Source: Caldisericota bacterium
GTDB lineage: Bacteria > Bipolaricaulota > Bipolaricaulia > Bipolaricaulales > Bipolaricaulaceae
Length of the DNA: 10,401 nucleotides
Reading direction: 5' to 3'
Assembly: GCA_013151115.1 (NCBI GenBank)
Contig: JAADIW010000095.1
Coordinates: forward strand, 1 to 10,401
This document shows positions 1 through 5,444 of the stretch, one piece after another. The position numbers and the translations under genes were made by a program. Under the pieces are notes generated by a model. The model worked only from the letters and a program-made list of their open reading frames with translations, was not told the DNA's origin and did not search any database. How positions within the stretch are numbered: the stretch's first letter is position 1; each line of letters begins with the position of its first letter.

Positions 1-570
1 ATCGTGGTGCGGTTCGAGCCCATCCCCCGGGGGAGGGGCTTTCTCTTCGTGAACGAGGTCCCCGAGGAGGTCCTCCCCCGGCCCTTCGCCGAGGCGGTGC
101 GGAAGGGCATCGAGGAGGGCCTCGGCTCGAGCCCCATCGGCGGCTTCCCCGTCACCGACATCAAGGCGACCCTGGTGGACGCGACCTATCATCCCACGGA
201 CTCTACGGAGGTGGCGTTCGAGGCCTGCGGCACCCAGGCGCTGTGGCACGCCCTGGAGCGCGACAGGGCCGTGATATTGGAACCTTACGTGGAAGGGGAT
301 ATAATGACCCCTCGCGAGTACCTCGGTGAGGTAGTCGCGGACCTGGGTCGCCGAAGGGGCGATATCCGGCGGATCGAATCCCGTGGGCCGGTGGAGATCG
401 TCCACGTGACGATGCCACTGGCCGAGACCTTCGGGTACGCAACCCAGCTTCGTTCGCTCACCCAAGGGCGGGCGAGTTGTTCCCTTCGGGTGACCCATTA
501 CGATGTGGTGCCCGAAAAACTAGCCGAGGAAATCCTAAGGGGTAGGGGATACGGAGATGCCCAGGGATAA
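1..570 (+). CDS. fusA: Elongation factor G, C-terminal part (domains IV-V), 5' end outside window
   Basis: EF-G is the ribosomal translocase GTPase; only the last 189 residues are visible, so the GTPase domain cannot be checked. The reading frame is open from base 1. Domain IV is recognised from GGFPVTDIKATL and the tip segment TYHPTDSTEVAF, whose His (codon 190-192) aligns with the translocation-critical His583 of E. coli EF-G. Domain V is recognised from GEVVADLGRRRGDI, PLAETFGYATQLRSLTQGRAS and HYDVVPEKLAEEIL. The joining segment reads LEPYVEGDIMTP where most EF-Gs have LEPIMKVEVxTP, and AFEACGTQALWHA is also unlike the usual AFKxAASxAFKEA, so this is a somewhat divergent EF-G; a second-type paralogue cannot be excluded. 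GC falls from about 70% (1-240) to about 62% (301-540). The stop overlaps rpsJ by 14 nt. No tuf gene follows, unlike the classical str operon. Confidence 0.95.
   Translation: MVVRFEPIPRGRGFLFVNEVPEEVLPRPFAEAVRKGIEEGLGSSPIGGFPVTDIKATLVDATYHPTDSTEVAFEACGTQALWHALERDRAVILEPYVEGDIMTPREYLGEVVADLGRRRGDIRRIESRGPVEIVHVTMPLAETFGYATQLRSLTQGRASCSLRVTHYDVVPEKLAEEILRGRGYGDAQG
277..305 (+). promoter_or_regulatory. Putative sigma-70-type promoter inside fusA, reading toward rpsJ
   Basis: A -35-like TTGGAA (277-282; 4 of 6 consensus matches) and a perfect -10 TATAAT (300-305) are separated by exactly 17 nt, the optimal spacing. They lie in a locally AT-rich patch of GC-rich coding DNA. Initiation would be expected near 312, giving a leader of about 245 nt before rpsJ at 557. 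There is no intergenic space upstream of rpsJ, so a promoter inside fusA would be the only way to transcribe the S10 genes independently. Internal promoters within fusA are known in E. coli, where they serve tufA. The site codes for EF-G residues that depart from the family consensus, consistent with selection on the DNA. Seen: sequence and spacing. Inferred: activity. Confidence 0.5.
458..493 (+). other. Possible mRNA stem-loop in the 3' end of fusA, upstream of rpsJ
   Basis: Bases 458-468 can pair with 482-493 as 11 base pairs interrupted by one bulged C (487), enclosing a 13-nt loop. The right arm contains CCTTCGGGT (483-491), which is repeated exactly at 428-436. The left arm could therefore pair with either copy, giving two mutually exclusive folds. 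The hairpin uses codons (CAA, AGT, TGT, CTT) that look uncommon in the neighbouring genes. It would lie in the leader of a transcript from the putative promoter at 277-305, where S10-operon leaders in other bacteria carry autoregulatory structures. It is not followed by a U-tract, so it is not an intrinsic terminator. A role is only inferred; chance pairing in GC-rich coding DNA is a real alternative. Confidence 0.25.
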
Positions 571-865
571 GATCAGGATCAAACTGAAGAGCTACGACCA
601 CGAGCTGGTGGACCTCGCGGTGAGGAAGATCGTGGAGCGGGCCCTGAGCACCCGCGCCAAGGTGGTGGGGCCGATCCCGCTTCCCACCGAGCGGCGGCTC
701 TACACGGTGCTGCGATCGCCGCACGTGGACAAGCGCTCCATGGAACACTTCGAGCGCAAGATCCATAAGCGGCTCATCGACATCGTCGAGCCCACGGCCG
801 AGACCATAAACGCGCTGATGGAGATCGAGCTCCCCACGGGGATCGACGTCGAGATCAAGCTGTGA
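557..865 (+). CDS. rpsJ: 30S ribosomal protein S10
   Basis: S10 is a 30S head protein and, as NusE, also a transcription antitermination partner of NusB. The 102-residue product has the normal family length. It carries the hallmark segments IRIKLKSYDHELVD near the N-terminus, GPIPLPTERRLYTVLRSPHV in the middle and KRSMEHFERKIHKRLIDI, which includes the exposed loop that packs into the head. The ATG lies 14 nt before the end of fusA; purine-rich stretches AAGGGG (537-542) and GGGG (545-548) precede it at workable distances, so translation is probably coupled to EF-G. It is the first gene of the S10 block. The identification is secure. Confidence 0.98.
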   Translation: MPRDKIRIKLKSYDHELVDLAVRKIVERALSTRAKVVGPIPLPTERRLYTVLRSPHVDKRSMEHFERKIHKRLIDIVEPTAETINALMEIELPTGIDVEIKL

Positions 866-875
866 GGGGGAAAGG

Positions 876-1520
876 ATGCTGGCGTTGATGGGGCGCAAGG
901 TGGGGATGACCCAGTGGTTCGACGGGGAGGGCCGGGCCGTTCCGGCCACGGTGATCCACGTCGAACCCTCGGTGGTGGTCCAGATCCGCCGCCCGGAAAA
1001 GGAGGGGTACGCCGCGGTGCAGCTCGGGTACGAACGGGTCCCCGAGCGGAAGGTCACCAAACCCCTCCTCGGGCACTTCAGGAAAGCGGGGGTGGACCCG
1101 CGTCGCCACCTCTACGAGGTGCGGGTGGACGACCCCGACCGCTTCGAGGTGGGGCAGGAGATCGGGGTGGACATCTTCTCGCCGGGCGACCTCGTGGACG
1201 TGACGGGCACCTCCAAGGGGCGGGGTTTTCAGGGGACCATCAAGCGGTGGGACTTCAGCTACCGCCCCAAATCCCACGGCCATAAGTGGATAAAGCGCCC
1301 GGGCACCTCCGGTCCCATGGGCCTCAACAAGGTGATGAAGGGCAAGAAGATGCCGGGGCACATGGGGGCGGAGCGGGTGACGGTGAAACGGCTCGTGGTG
1401 TTGCACGTGGACCCAGAGAACAACGTCCTCGTCGTCAAAGGGTCCGTGCCGGGACATAAGAAGGGACTTCTCCTGATAAGGAAGAGCCATGCCCAAAGCG
1501 AAACTGTATCGGTGGGATAA
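876..1520 (+). CDS. rplC: 50S ribosomal protein L3
   Basis: L3 is an early-assembling 50S protein whose long loop reaches toward the peptidyl transferase centre. The 214-residue product begins MLALMGRKVGMTQWF, the typical L3 opening. It contains VDVTGTSKGRGFQGTIKRW and the loop region SHGHKWIKRPGTSGP followed by MKGKKMPGHMGAERVT. The loop before MKGKK looks about one residue shorter than in the common form. After VVKGSVPGHKKGLLLIRKS, where most L3 proteins end, about ten extra residues continue out of frame into rplD, making a 32-nt overlap, the largest in the window. The ATG follows GAGGGG (864-869) at 6 nt spacing, and the gap from rpsJ is 10 nt. Confidence 0.98.
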   Translation: MLALMGRKVGMTQWFDGEGRAVPATVIHVEPSVVVQIRRPEKEGYAAVQLGYERVPERKVTKPLLGHFRKAGVDPRRHLYEVRVDDPDRFEVGQEIGVDIFSPGDLVDVTGTSKGRGFQGTIKRWDFSYRPKSHGHKWIKRPGTSGPMGLNKVMKGKKMPGHMGAERVTVKRLVVLHVDPENNVLVVKGSVPGHKKGLLLIRKSHAQSETVSVG

Positions 1521-2145
1521 CCTGGACGCGGGGCCGGAGGAGGTGGAGGTCCCCGCGGAGCTCTTCGGGGCGGAGGTGAACGAGGACCTCCTCTGGCGGG
1601 CCGTCAGGGTCTACCTCTACAACCAGCGCCAGTGGACCGCCTCCACCAAGACCCGGGGGGAGGTCCGCGGCGGGGGCCGCAAACCCTGGCCCCAGAAGCA
1701 CACCGGCCGCGCCCGCCACGGCTCCATCCGCTCCCCCATCTGGCGGGGAGGGGGGGTCGTGTTCGGGCCCAAGCCCATCAAGCGGCGCCTGGAGCTCCCC
1801 CGGAAGATGCGGCGTAAGGCCCTGATCTCCGCCCTCTCCGCCCGGGCCCAGGAGGGGAACCTCCTCCTCATCGACCGGTTCGGGTTCGAGCGGCCCAAGA
1901 CCAAGGAGGCGGTCGAGGTCCTGGGGAAGCTCGGCTGTCCGGATAAGACGCTCGTGGTCATCGCCACCGACGAGTACACGGTCCCGGTGTACAAGTCCTT
2001 CTCCAATATCCCCGGCGTGGACTGTGTCCGGACCGACGGCCTCTCGGTCTGGCACGTCCTCGCCCATGAGGGGCTGCTCATGACCCAGGGGGCCGTGGAG
2101 GAGCTCGAAAGGAGGGTCCGCAGTGGCGCCAAGGCTGTTGCCTGA
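1489..2145 (+). CDS. rplD: 50S ribosomal protein L4
   Basis: L4 lines the peptide exit tunnel and in many bacteria represses its own operon through the S10 leader. The 218-residue protein carries the tunnel-loop core TASTKTRGEVRGGGRKPWPQ, then KHTGRARHGSIRSPIWRGGG, then VVFGPKP. This core reads like the Thermotoga type (from memory of that family). The C-terminal Rossmann-like part includes IDRFGFERPKTKEAVEVL and ends with a VRTDGLSVWHVLAHEGLLMT stretch typical of L4. No other plausible in-frame start exists near the N-terminus, so the ATG at 1489, inside rplC, is chosen; AAGGAAGAG lies just upstream. The 3' end overlaps rplW by 23 nt. There is no intergenic leader upstream of the operon, so any L4 autoregulation would have to act within fusA mRNA. 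Confidence 0.98.
   Translation: MPKAKLYRWDNLDAGPEEVEVPAELFGAEVNEDLLWRAVRVYLYNQRQWTASTKTRGEVRGGGRKPWPQKHTGRARHGSIRSPIWRGGGVVFGPKPIKRRLELPRKMRRKALISALSARAQEGNLLLIDRFGFERPKTKEAVEVLGKLGCPDKTLVVIATDEYTVPVYKSFSNIPGVDCVRTDGLSVWHVLAHEGLLMTQGAVEELERRVRSGAKAVA
2111..2125 (+). promoter_or_regulatory. Shine-Dalgarno site fixing the GTG start of rplW
   Basis: GGAGG (2111-2115, within AAAGGAGGG) sits 7 nt upstream of GTG 2123. Both lie inside the last codons of rplD. This strong site supports the GTG as the real start; it gives the protein the expected short lead before PEDIIIRPVLTE. Confidence 0.8.
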
Positions 2146-2419
2146 GGACATCATCATCCGCCCGGTGCTCACGGAGCGGTCCTGGCGGGCCATGGAGGAG
2201 GGCAAGTACACGTTCGAGGTCCACCCCGACGCCTCCAAGCCCGAGATCAAGCGGGCGGTGGAGGAGCTCTTCGGGGTAGTGGTGGAAAAGGTGTGGACCA
2301 TGCGGGTGAAGGGGAAGCCCCGGAGGACCCGCCTGGACCGGCGGCACGGGCGGACCAAGTCCTGGAAGAAGGCGATCGTCAAGCTCGCGCCGGGGCACAA
2401 GATAGATATCGTGGGGTGA
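2123..2419 (+). CDS. rplW: 50S ribosomal protein L23
   Basis: L23 sits at the tunnel exit and is the docking site for signal recognition particle and trigger factor, so it acts with SecY, encoded at the end of this window. The 98-residue product has normal length. The diagnostic N-terminal motif DIIIRPVLTERSW is followed by KYTFEVHPDASKPEIKRAVE and ELFGVVVEKVWTMRVKGKPR, then the basic loop RTRLDRRHGRTKSWKKAIV and a C-terminal APGHKIDIV. The start is GTG, overlapping rplD by 23 nt, with a strong ribosome binding site. Only 5 nt separate it from rplB. Confidence 0.98.
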   Translation: MAPRLLPEDIIIRPVLTERSWRAMEEGKYTFEVHPDASKPEIKRAVEELFGVVVEKVWTMRVKGKPRRTRLDRRHGRTKSWKKAIVKLAPGHKIDIVG

Positions 2420-2424
2420 TACGG

Positions 2425-3255
2425 ATGGGACTCAAGAAATGGAAGCCGGTCACGCCCGGGCTCAGACACGCGGTCTGGCCCGACTATTCCGTCCTCACCA
2501 AGAAGGAGCCGGAGAAGTCCCTGATCGAGCCCCTTCATCGGCGCTTCGGGCGCAACAACCAGGGGCGCATCACCTCCCGTCACCGGGGGGGCGGCCACAA
2601 GCGGATGTACCGCATCATCGATTTCGACCGCAAGGACAAGGCCGGGGTCCCCGCCAAGGTCGCGGCGCTGGAGTACGACCCGAACCGCACCGCCTGGATC
2701 GCCCTCCTCCATTACGCCGACGGGGAGAAGCGGTATATCCTCGCCCCGGAGGGGCTCAAGGTGGGGGACGTGGTGATGTCCGGGGAGGAGGCCGAGCCCC
2801 GGGTGGGGAACGCCATGCCCCTGCGGGCTATCCCCGTGGGCACCACCATCCACAACATTGAGATCTACCCCGGCTCCCGGGGGAAGATGGTGCGCTCCGC
2901 CGGGGCGGAGGCGAAGCTCATGGCCAAGGAGGGCAAGTGGGCCATCGTGCGCCTCCCCTCGGGCGAGGTGCGGAAGTTCCATATCGAGTGCTGGGCCACC
3001 ATCGGCCAGGTCTCCAATCCGGATCACAAGAACGTGAAGCACGGCAAGGCCGGCCGGAGGCGGCACCTGGGATGGCGGCCGCACGTGCGGGGCGTGGCCA
3101 TGAACGCCGTGGACCACCCGCACGGGGGCGGCGAGGGACGCACCGGCGAGGGACGCCCGCCCAAGTCCCCGTGGGGTTGGCTTACCAAGGGCGGCCGGAA
3201 GACCCGCAAGCCCAGAAAGCCCAGCGATAAGCTCATCATCAAGAGGAGGAAGTGA
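2425..3255 (+). CDS. rplB: 50S ribosomal protein L2
   Basis: L2 is a core 50S protein needed for subunit association and for the peptidyl transferase region. The 276 residues match the family's usual length of about 275. Markers are NQGRITSRHRGGGHKRMYR in the N-terminal part, VVMSGEEAEPRVGNAMPLR, GTTIHNIEIYPG, and the C-terminal VDHPHGGGEGRTGEGRPP with the conserved His pair at about residues 231 and 233. The open frame extends upstream into rplW, but ATG 2425 gives the standard L2 N-terminus. It follows GGGGTGAT (2413-2420), which can pair with the extended anti-Shine-Dalgarno. The stop codon shares one base with the rpsS start (TGATG). Confidence 0.98.
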   Translation: MGLKKWKPVTPGLRHAVWPDYSVLTKKEPEKSLIEPLHRRFGRNNQGRITSRHRGGGHKRMYRIIDFDRKDKAGVPAKVAALEYDPNRTAWIALLHYADGEKRYILAPEGLKVGDVVMSGEEAEPRVGNAMPLRAIPVGTTIHNIEIYPGSRGKMVRSAGAEAKLMAKEGKWAIVRLPSGEVRKFHIECWATIGQVSNPDHKNVKHGKAGRRRHLGWRPHVRGVAMNAVDHPHGGGEGRTGEGRPPKSPWGWLTKGGRKTRKPRKPSDKLIIKRRK

Positions 3256-3257
3256 TG
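3244..3257 (+). promoter_or_regulatory. Shine-Dalgarno site deciding the rpsS start
   Basis: AGGAGG (3244-3249) is 5 nt from ATG 3255 but only 2 nt from the in-frame GTG at 3252. Spacing therefore favours ATG, giving the standard S19 N-terminus and a one-base overlap with the rplB stop. Confidence 0.75.
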
Positions 3258-3539
3258 GGACGCTCGCGCAAGAAGGGGCCCTACGTCGACCCGAAGCTCC
3301 TGAAGAAGATCGAGAAGTTCCGCCGGGGCGAGATCAAGGAGATCGTCACCTGGGCGCGGTCCTCCATGATCATCCCGGAGATGGTGGGCCTCACCATCAA
3401 GGTGCACAACGGCCGCACCCACGTCCCGGTGCACATCACCGAGGCCATGATCGGCCACCGGCTGGGCGAGTTCGCCCCCACGCGGACCTTCCGCGGCCAC
3501 GGCGGCATGAAGAAGAAGAAGCCGCCGGCCCCCAAGTGA
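3255..3539 (+). CDS. rpsS: 30S ribosomal protein S19
   Basis: S19 is a 30S head protein that forms a complex with S13 near the A site and contacts the 50S in an intersubunit bridge. The 94-residue product is typical in size. It begins GRSRKKGPYVDPKLLKKIEK, the standard S19 opening, and contains TWARSSMIIPEMVGLTIKVH, NGRTHVPVHITEAMIGHRLG and EFAPTRTFRGHG near the C-terminus. The tail is lysine-rich (GMKKKKPPAPK). The ATG overlaps the rplB stop by one base. A gap of 11 nt leads to rplV. Confidence 0.97.
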   Translation: MGRSRKKGPYVDPKLLKKIEKFRRGEIKEIVTWARSSMIIPEMVGLTIKVHNGRTHVPVHITEAMIGHRLGEFAPTRTFRGHGGMKKKKPPAPK

Positions 3540-3550
3540 GGTGAGGGACG

Positions 3551-3889
3551 ATGGAAGCCGTGGCCAGGGCGCGGTTCGTGCGGATCTCCCCCAAGAAGGC
3601 CCGGTTGGTGATCGACCGGATCCGGGGGAAGCACGTGGACGAGGCCCGGCGGATCCTCGCCCTCTCGCCCAAGAAGGCGGCGCGCATCATCAAAAAGGTG
3701 CTGGATTCGGCGGTGGCCAACGCCGTCAACAACTTCGAGATGGACGAGGATAACCTGTGGGTGGTGAGGGCCTATGTGGACGAGGGGCCCCGGATGCGGC
3801 GCCTGAAGCCCCGGGCGTTCGGCCGTGCCGATATCATCCAGCGCCGCATGAGCCATATCACCATCGTGGTGGCGGAGAAGGAGGGCTGA
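3551..3889 (+). CDS. rplV: 50S ribosomal protein L22
   Basis: L22 contacts all 23S rRNA domains and its beta-hairpin forms the exit tunnel constriction together with L4. The 112-residue product has the usual length. Recognisable segments are ARFVRISPKKARLVIDRIRG at the start, AARIIKKVLDSAVANAVNN in the middle, and the tunnel hairpin DEGPRMRRLKPRAFGRADII, followed by RRMSHITIVVAEKE. A strong ribosome binding site GAGGTGA (3538-3544) straddles the rpsS stop, 6 nt before the ATG. The stop shares a base with the rpsC ATG. Confidence 0.98.
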   Translation: MEAVARARFVRISPKKARLVIDRIRGKHVDEARRILALSPKKAARIIKKVLDSAVANAVNNFEMDEDNLWVVRAYVDEGPRMRRLKPRAFGRADIIQRRMSHITIVVAEKEG

Positions 3890-4554
3890 TGGGCCAGAAG
3901 ACTCACCCGGTCGGTTTCCGAATCGGGGTGCTCCGGAAATGGCGCTCCAACTGGTACGCGCCCGACAAGAAGGTCCCCGAGTACGTGGTGGAGGACGCCA
4001 AGATCCGCAAGCACATCAAGGCGAACTACCGCGGCGCGGGGATCGCCGAGGTGTTGATCGAGCGGGCGGTGGAGGAGCGGGTGGCGATCACCATCCGCGC
4101 CGCCCGTCCCGGCGTCGTCATCGGGCGTGGGGGGAGCGAGATCCAGAAGCTCCAGGAGGAACTCTCCAGGCTCACCGGCCGGGAAGTGAGGATCGGGGTG
4201 CTGGAGGTGGAGAAACCGGAACTCGAGGCACCCCTGGTGGCCCAAGACGTGGCCTTCCAGATCGAGAACCGGATCAATCCCTACCGGGCGATGAAGGAGA
4301 CGATCCGGCGCGTCATGGCCGCCGGTGCCCAGGGGGTGAAGATCCGGGTCTCGGGGAGGCTCGGGGGGGCGGAGATCGCCCGCTCGGTGGAGATGAAGGA
4401 AGGCCGCGTCCCCCTCTCGACGCTGCGGGCCGATGTGGACTATGGACTCGCGGAGGCCTGGACGAAATACGGCATCATCGGGGTGAAGGCCTGGGTCTTC
4501 CGCGGCGAGGTCTGGTCCCCCAAGGAACGCACGAAACCCGGTACCGAGGAGTGA
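3889..4554 (+). CDS. rpsC: 30S ribosomal protein S3
   Basis: S3 lines the mRNA entry channel in the 30S head and contributes to ribosomal helicase activity. The 221-residue protein opens MGQKTHPVGFRIGVLRKWRS. It has a KH RNA-binding domain with the GxxG loop as GRGG (about residues 79-82, in RPGVVIGRGGSEIQKL), and a C-terminal domain with GVKIRVSGRLGGAEIARSV, ADVDYGLAEAWTKYGIIGVK and VWVFRGEV-like AWVFRGEVW. The open frame continues upstream into rplV, but ATG 3889 gives the universal S3 start. It has GGAGG at 3880-3884 and a one-base overlap with the rplV stop. There are 6 nt before rplP. Confidence 0.98.
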   Translation: MGQKTHPVGFRIGVLRKWRSNWYAPDKKVPEYVVEDAKIRKHIKANYRGAGIAEVLIERAVEERVAITIRAARPGVVIGRGGSEIQKLQEELSRLTGREVRIGVLEVEKPELEAPLVAQDVAFQIENRINPYRAMKETIRRVMAAGAQGVKIRVSGRLGGAEIARSVEMKEGRVPLSTLRADVDYGLAEAWTKYGIIGVKAWVFRGEVWSPKERTKPGTEE

Positions 4555-4560
4555 GATAAG

Positions 4561-4988
4561 ATGGCGCTTCTCTTCCCAAAGCGGACCAAATACCGTAAAC
4601 AGCAGCGCAAACGCGGGGCCTTCAAGCGCAAAGCCACCCGGGGGTGCGAGGTGGCGTTCGGCGATTACGGCATCCAGGCCCTGGGGGCCGCGTGGCTCAC
4701 CCAGCAGCAGATAGAGGCGGCCCGTACCGCCCTCTCCCGGGCCATCGGCCGGGGGAAGATATCTTCCCCGACAAGCCATACACCAAGAAGCCGGCCGAGT
4801 CCCGGATGGGAAAGGGGAAGGGGAACGTGGAGGGCTGGGTGGCGGTGGTGCTCCCGGGGCGGATCATCTTCGAGTTCGCCGGCGTCTCCCCGGAGGAGGC
4901 GAAGGAGGCCCACCGGCTCGTCGCGGCCAAGCTCCCCATCCCCACCCGCCTGAAGACCAGGTTCCACTTCGGGGGTGAGGGGAAATGA
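4561..4988 (+). CDS. rplP: 50S ribosomal protein L16, frameshifted in this sequence
   Basis: L16 organises the A site and central protuberance side of the 50S. The reading frame is broken. Frame one (from ATG 4561) gives a normal N-terminus, PKRTKYRKQQRKRGAFKRKA then EVAFGDYGIQALGAAWLT and QQIEAARTALSRAIGRGKI, up to about 4761. The rest of L16, FPDKPYTKKPAESRMGKGKG then NVEGWVAVVLPGRIIFEFAG, continues in another frame from about 4764 to the stop at 4986-4988. The conserved stretch between them (GK-hydrophobic-W-I-[RK]-[IV]-FPDK) lacks about four residues, so roughly 10 nt are missing rather than a single base. A residue just before GK may also be absent. The Arg before MGKGKG (E. coli Arg81 position) is retained. 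L16 is normally required for growth, so an assembly or read error or a recent lesion is likelier than natural loss. The stop overlaps the rpmC ATG (ATGA). Confidence 0.9.
4752..4769. repeat. Perfect 18-bp palindrome at the rplP frameshift junction
   Basis: GGGGAAGAT followed immediately by ATCTTCCCC is a perfect inverted repeat with no loop. Its centre (4760/4761) coincides with the point where L16 changes frame and where about 10 nt of expected coding sequence are missing. Restoring codons for the conserved W-I-R-I stretch would place those 10 nt as the loop between two 9-bp arms. The simplest reading is that a hairpin loop was lost, either by a polymerase skipping the structure or by an assembly fault. 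Confidence 0.85.
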
Positions 4989-5200
4989 AGGCCAGGGAAC
5001 TCCGGGAGCTGTCGGACGACGAACTCCGCCAGAAGGTGGCGGAATGGAAGCGCAAGCTCCTGAACCTGCGCTTCCAGCTCGCGTCGGGGCAGCTCCAGAA
5101 CACGGCCGAGATAAAGAAGACGAAGCGGGACATCGCTCGCGCGCTCACCATCCTGCGCGAGCGGGAGCTCCAGCGCCAGCGGGAGGGCAGCCGTGCGTAA
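4985..5200 (+). CDS. rpmC: 50S ribosomal protein L29
   Basis: L29 is a small two-helix protein beside L23 at the tunnel exit, where nascent-chain factors dock. The 71-residue product shows the family pattern MKARELRELSDDELRQKVAE, then WKRKLLNLRFQLASGQLQNT, then EIKKTKRDIARALTILRERE, with a charged C-terminal tail. The ATG overlaps the rplP stop in ATGA, so translation is likely coupled to rplP. A frameshifted rplP would terminate earlier, in the wrong frame at about 4953, which would weaken this coupling if the lesion were real. The stop overlaps rpsQ by 8 nt. Confidence 0.97.
   Translation: MKARELRELSDDELRQKVAEWKRKLLNLRFQLASGQLQNTAEIKKTKRDIARALTILRERELQRQREGSRA
5182..5195 (+). promoter_or_regulatory. 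Shine-Dalgarno site fixing the GTG start of rpsQ
   Basis: GGAGG (5182-5186) lies 6 nt before GTG 5193, within the last codons of rpmC. The resulting N-terminus RKRRIGKVVSDKMQKT is the normal S17 beginning, so this rare start codon is well supported. Confidence 0.75.
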
Positions 5201-5441
5201 GCGAAGGATCGGCAAGGTGGTCTCCGACAAGATGCAGAAGACCATCGTGGTCCTGGAGGAACAACTCTACGAGCATCCCCGGGTCCACAAGCACGTGAAA
5301 CGCCGCAAGAAGTACTACGTGCACGATGAACGCGAGGAGGCCCGGGTGGGCGACATCGTCCTCATCGAGGAGACGCGCCCCCTCTCGCGCCTCAAGCGCT
5401 GGCGGCTGGTGGAGATATTGCGTCGCGCGGAGGAGGGATGA
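5193..5441 (+). CDS. rpsQ: 30S ribosomal protein S17
   Basis: S17 is an OB-fold primary binding protein of the 30S body, contacting helices 7 and 11 of 16S rRNA. The 82-residue product is of normal bacterial length. Its signature is RKRRIGKVVSDKMQKTIVV followed by VHKHVKRRKKYYVHDE and the ARVGDIVLIEETRPLSRLKR motif, ending RWRLVEILRRA. Translation begins at GTG inside the end of rpmC. Three nucleotides separate its stop from rplN. Confidence 0.97.
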   Translation: MRKRRIGKVVSDKMQKTIVVLEEQLYEHPRVHKHVKRRKKYYVHDEREEARVGDIVLIEETRPLSRLKRWRLVEILRRAEEG

Positions 5442-5444
5442 GCC

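Noticed and set aside
458..493. Intrinsic terminator at the end of fusA
   Set aside because: The hairpin is not followed by a T-rich tract, and it lies inside coding sequence immediately before rpsJ.
2293..2424. Extended N-terminus of rplB (and likewise of rpsC from 3757 and rpsH from 6728)
   Set aside because: The extensions read out of frame through rplW, rplV and rpsN; downstream ATGs with good Shine-Dalgarno sites give the standard family N-termini.
1435..3123. 562-codon open frame on the - strand opposite rplD, rplW and rplB
   Set aside because: It is the GC-rich mirror of three certain ribosomal genes; its translation is low-complexity (Gly, Pro, His, Leu, Asp) with no recognisable domain.
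4751..4766. Programmed -1 frameshifting on the GGGGG run in rplP as a way to make full L16
   Set aside because: A -1 slip would join the frames, but the product would still lack the conserved W-I-R-type residues before FPDK, and no standard X XXY YYZ heptamer is in register.
4644..4988. A separate 114-codon gene starting inside rplP
   Set aside because: Its first part is nonsense in the shadow frame of L16; its second part is simply the L16 C-terminus after the frameshift.
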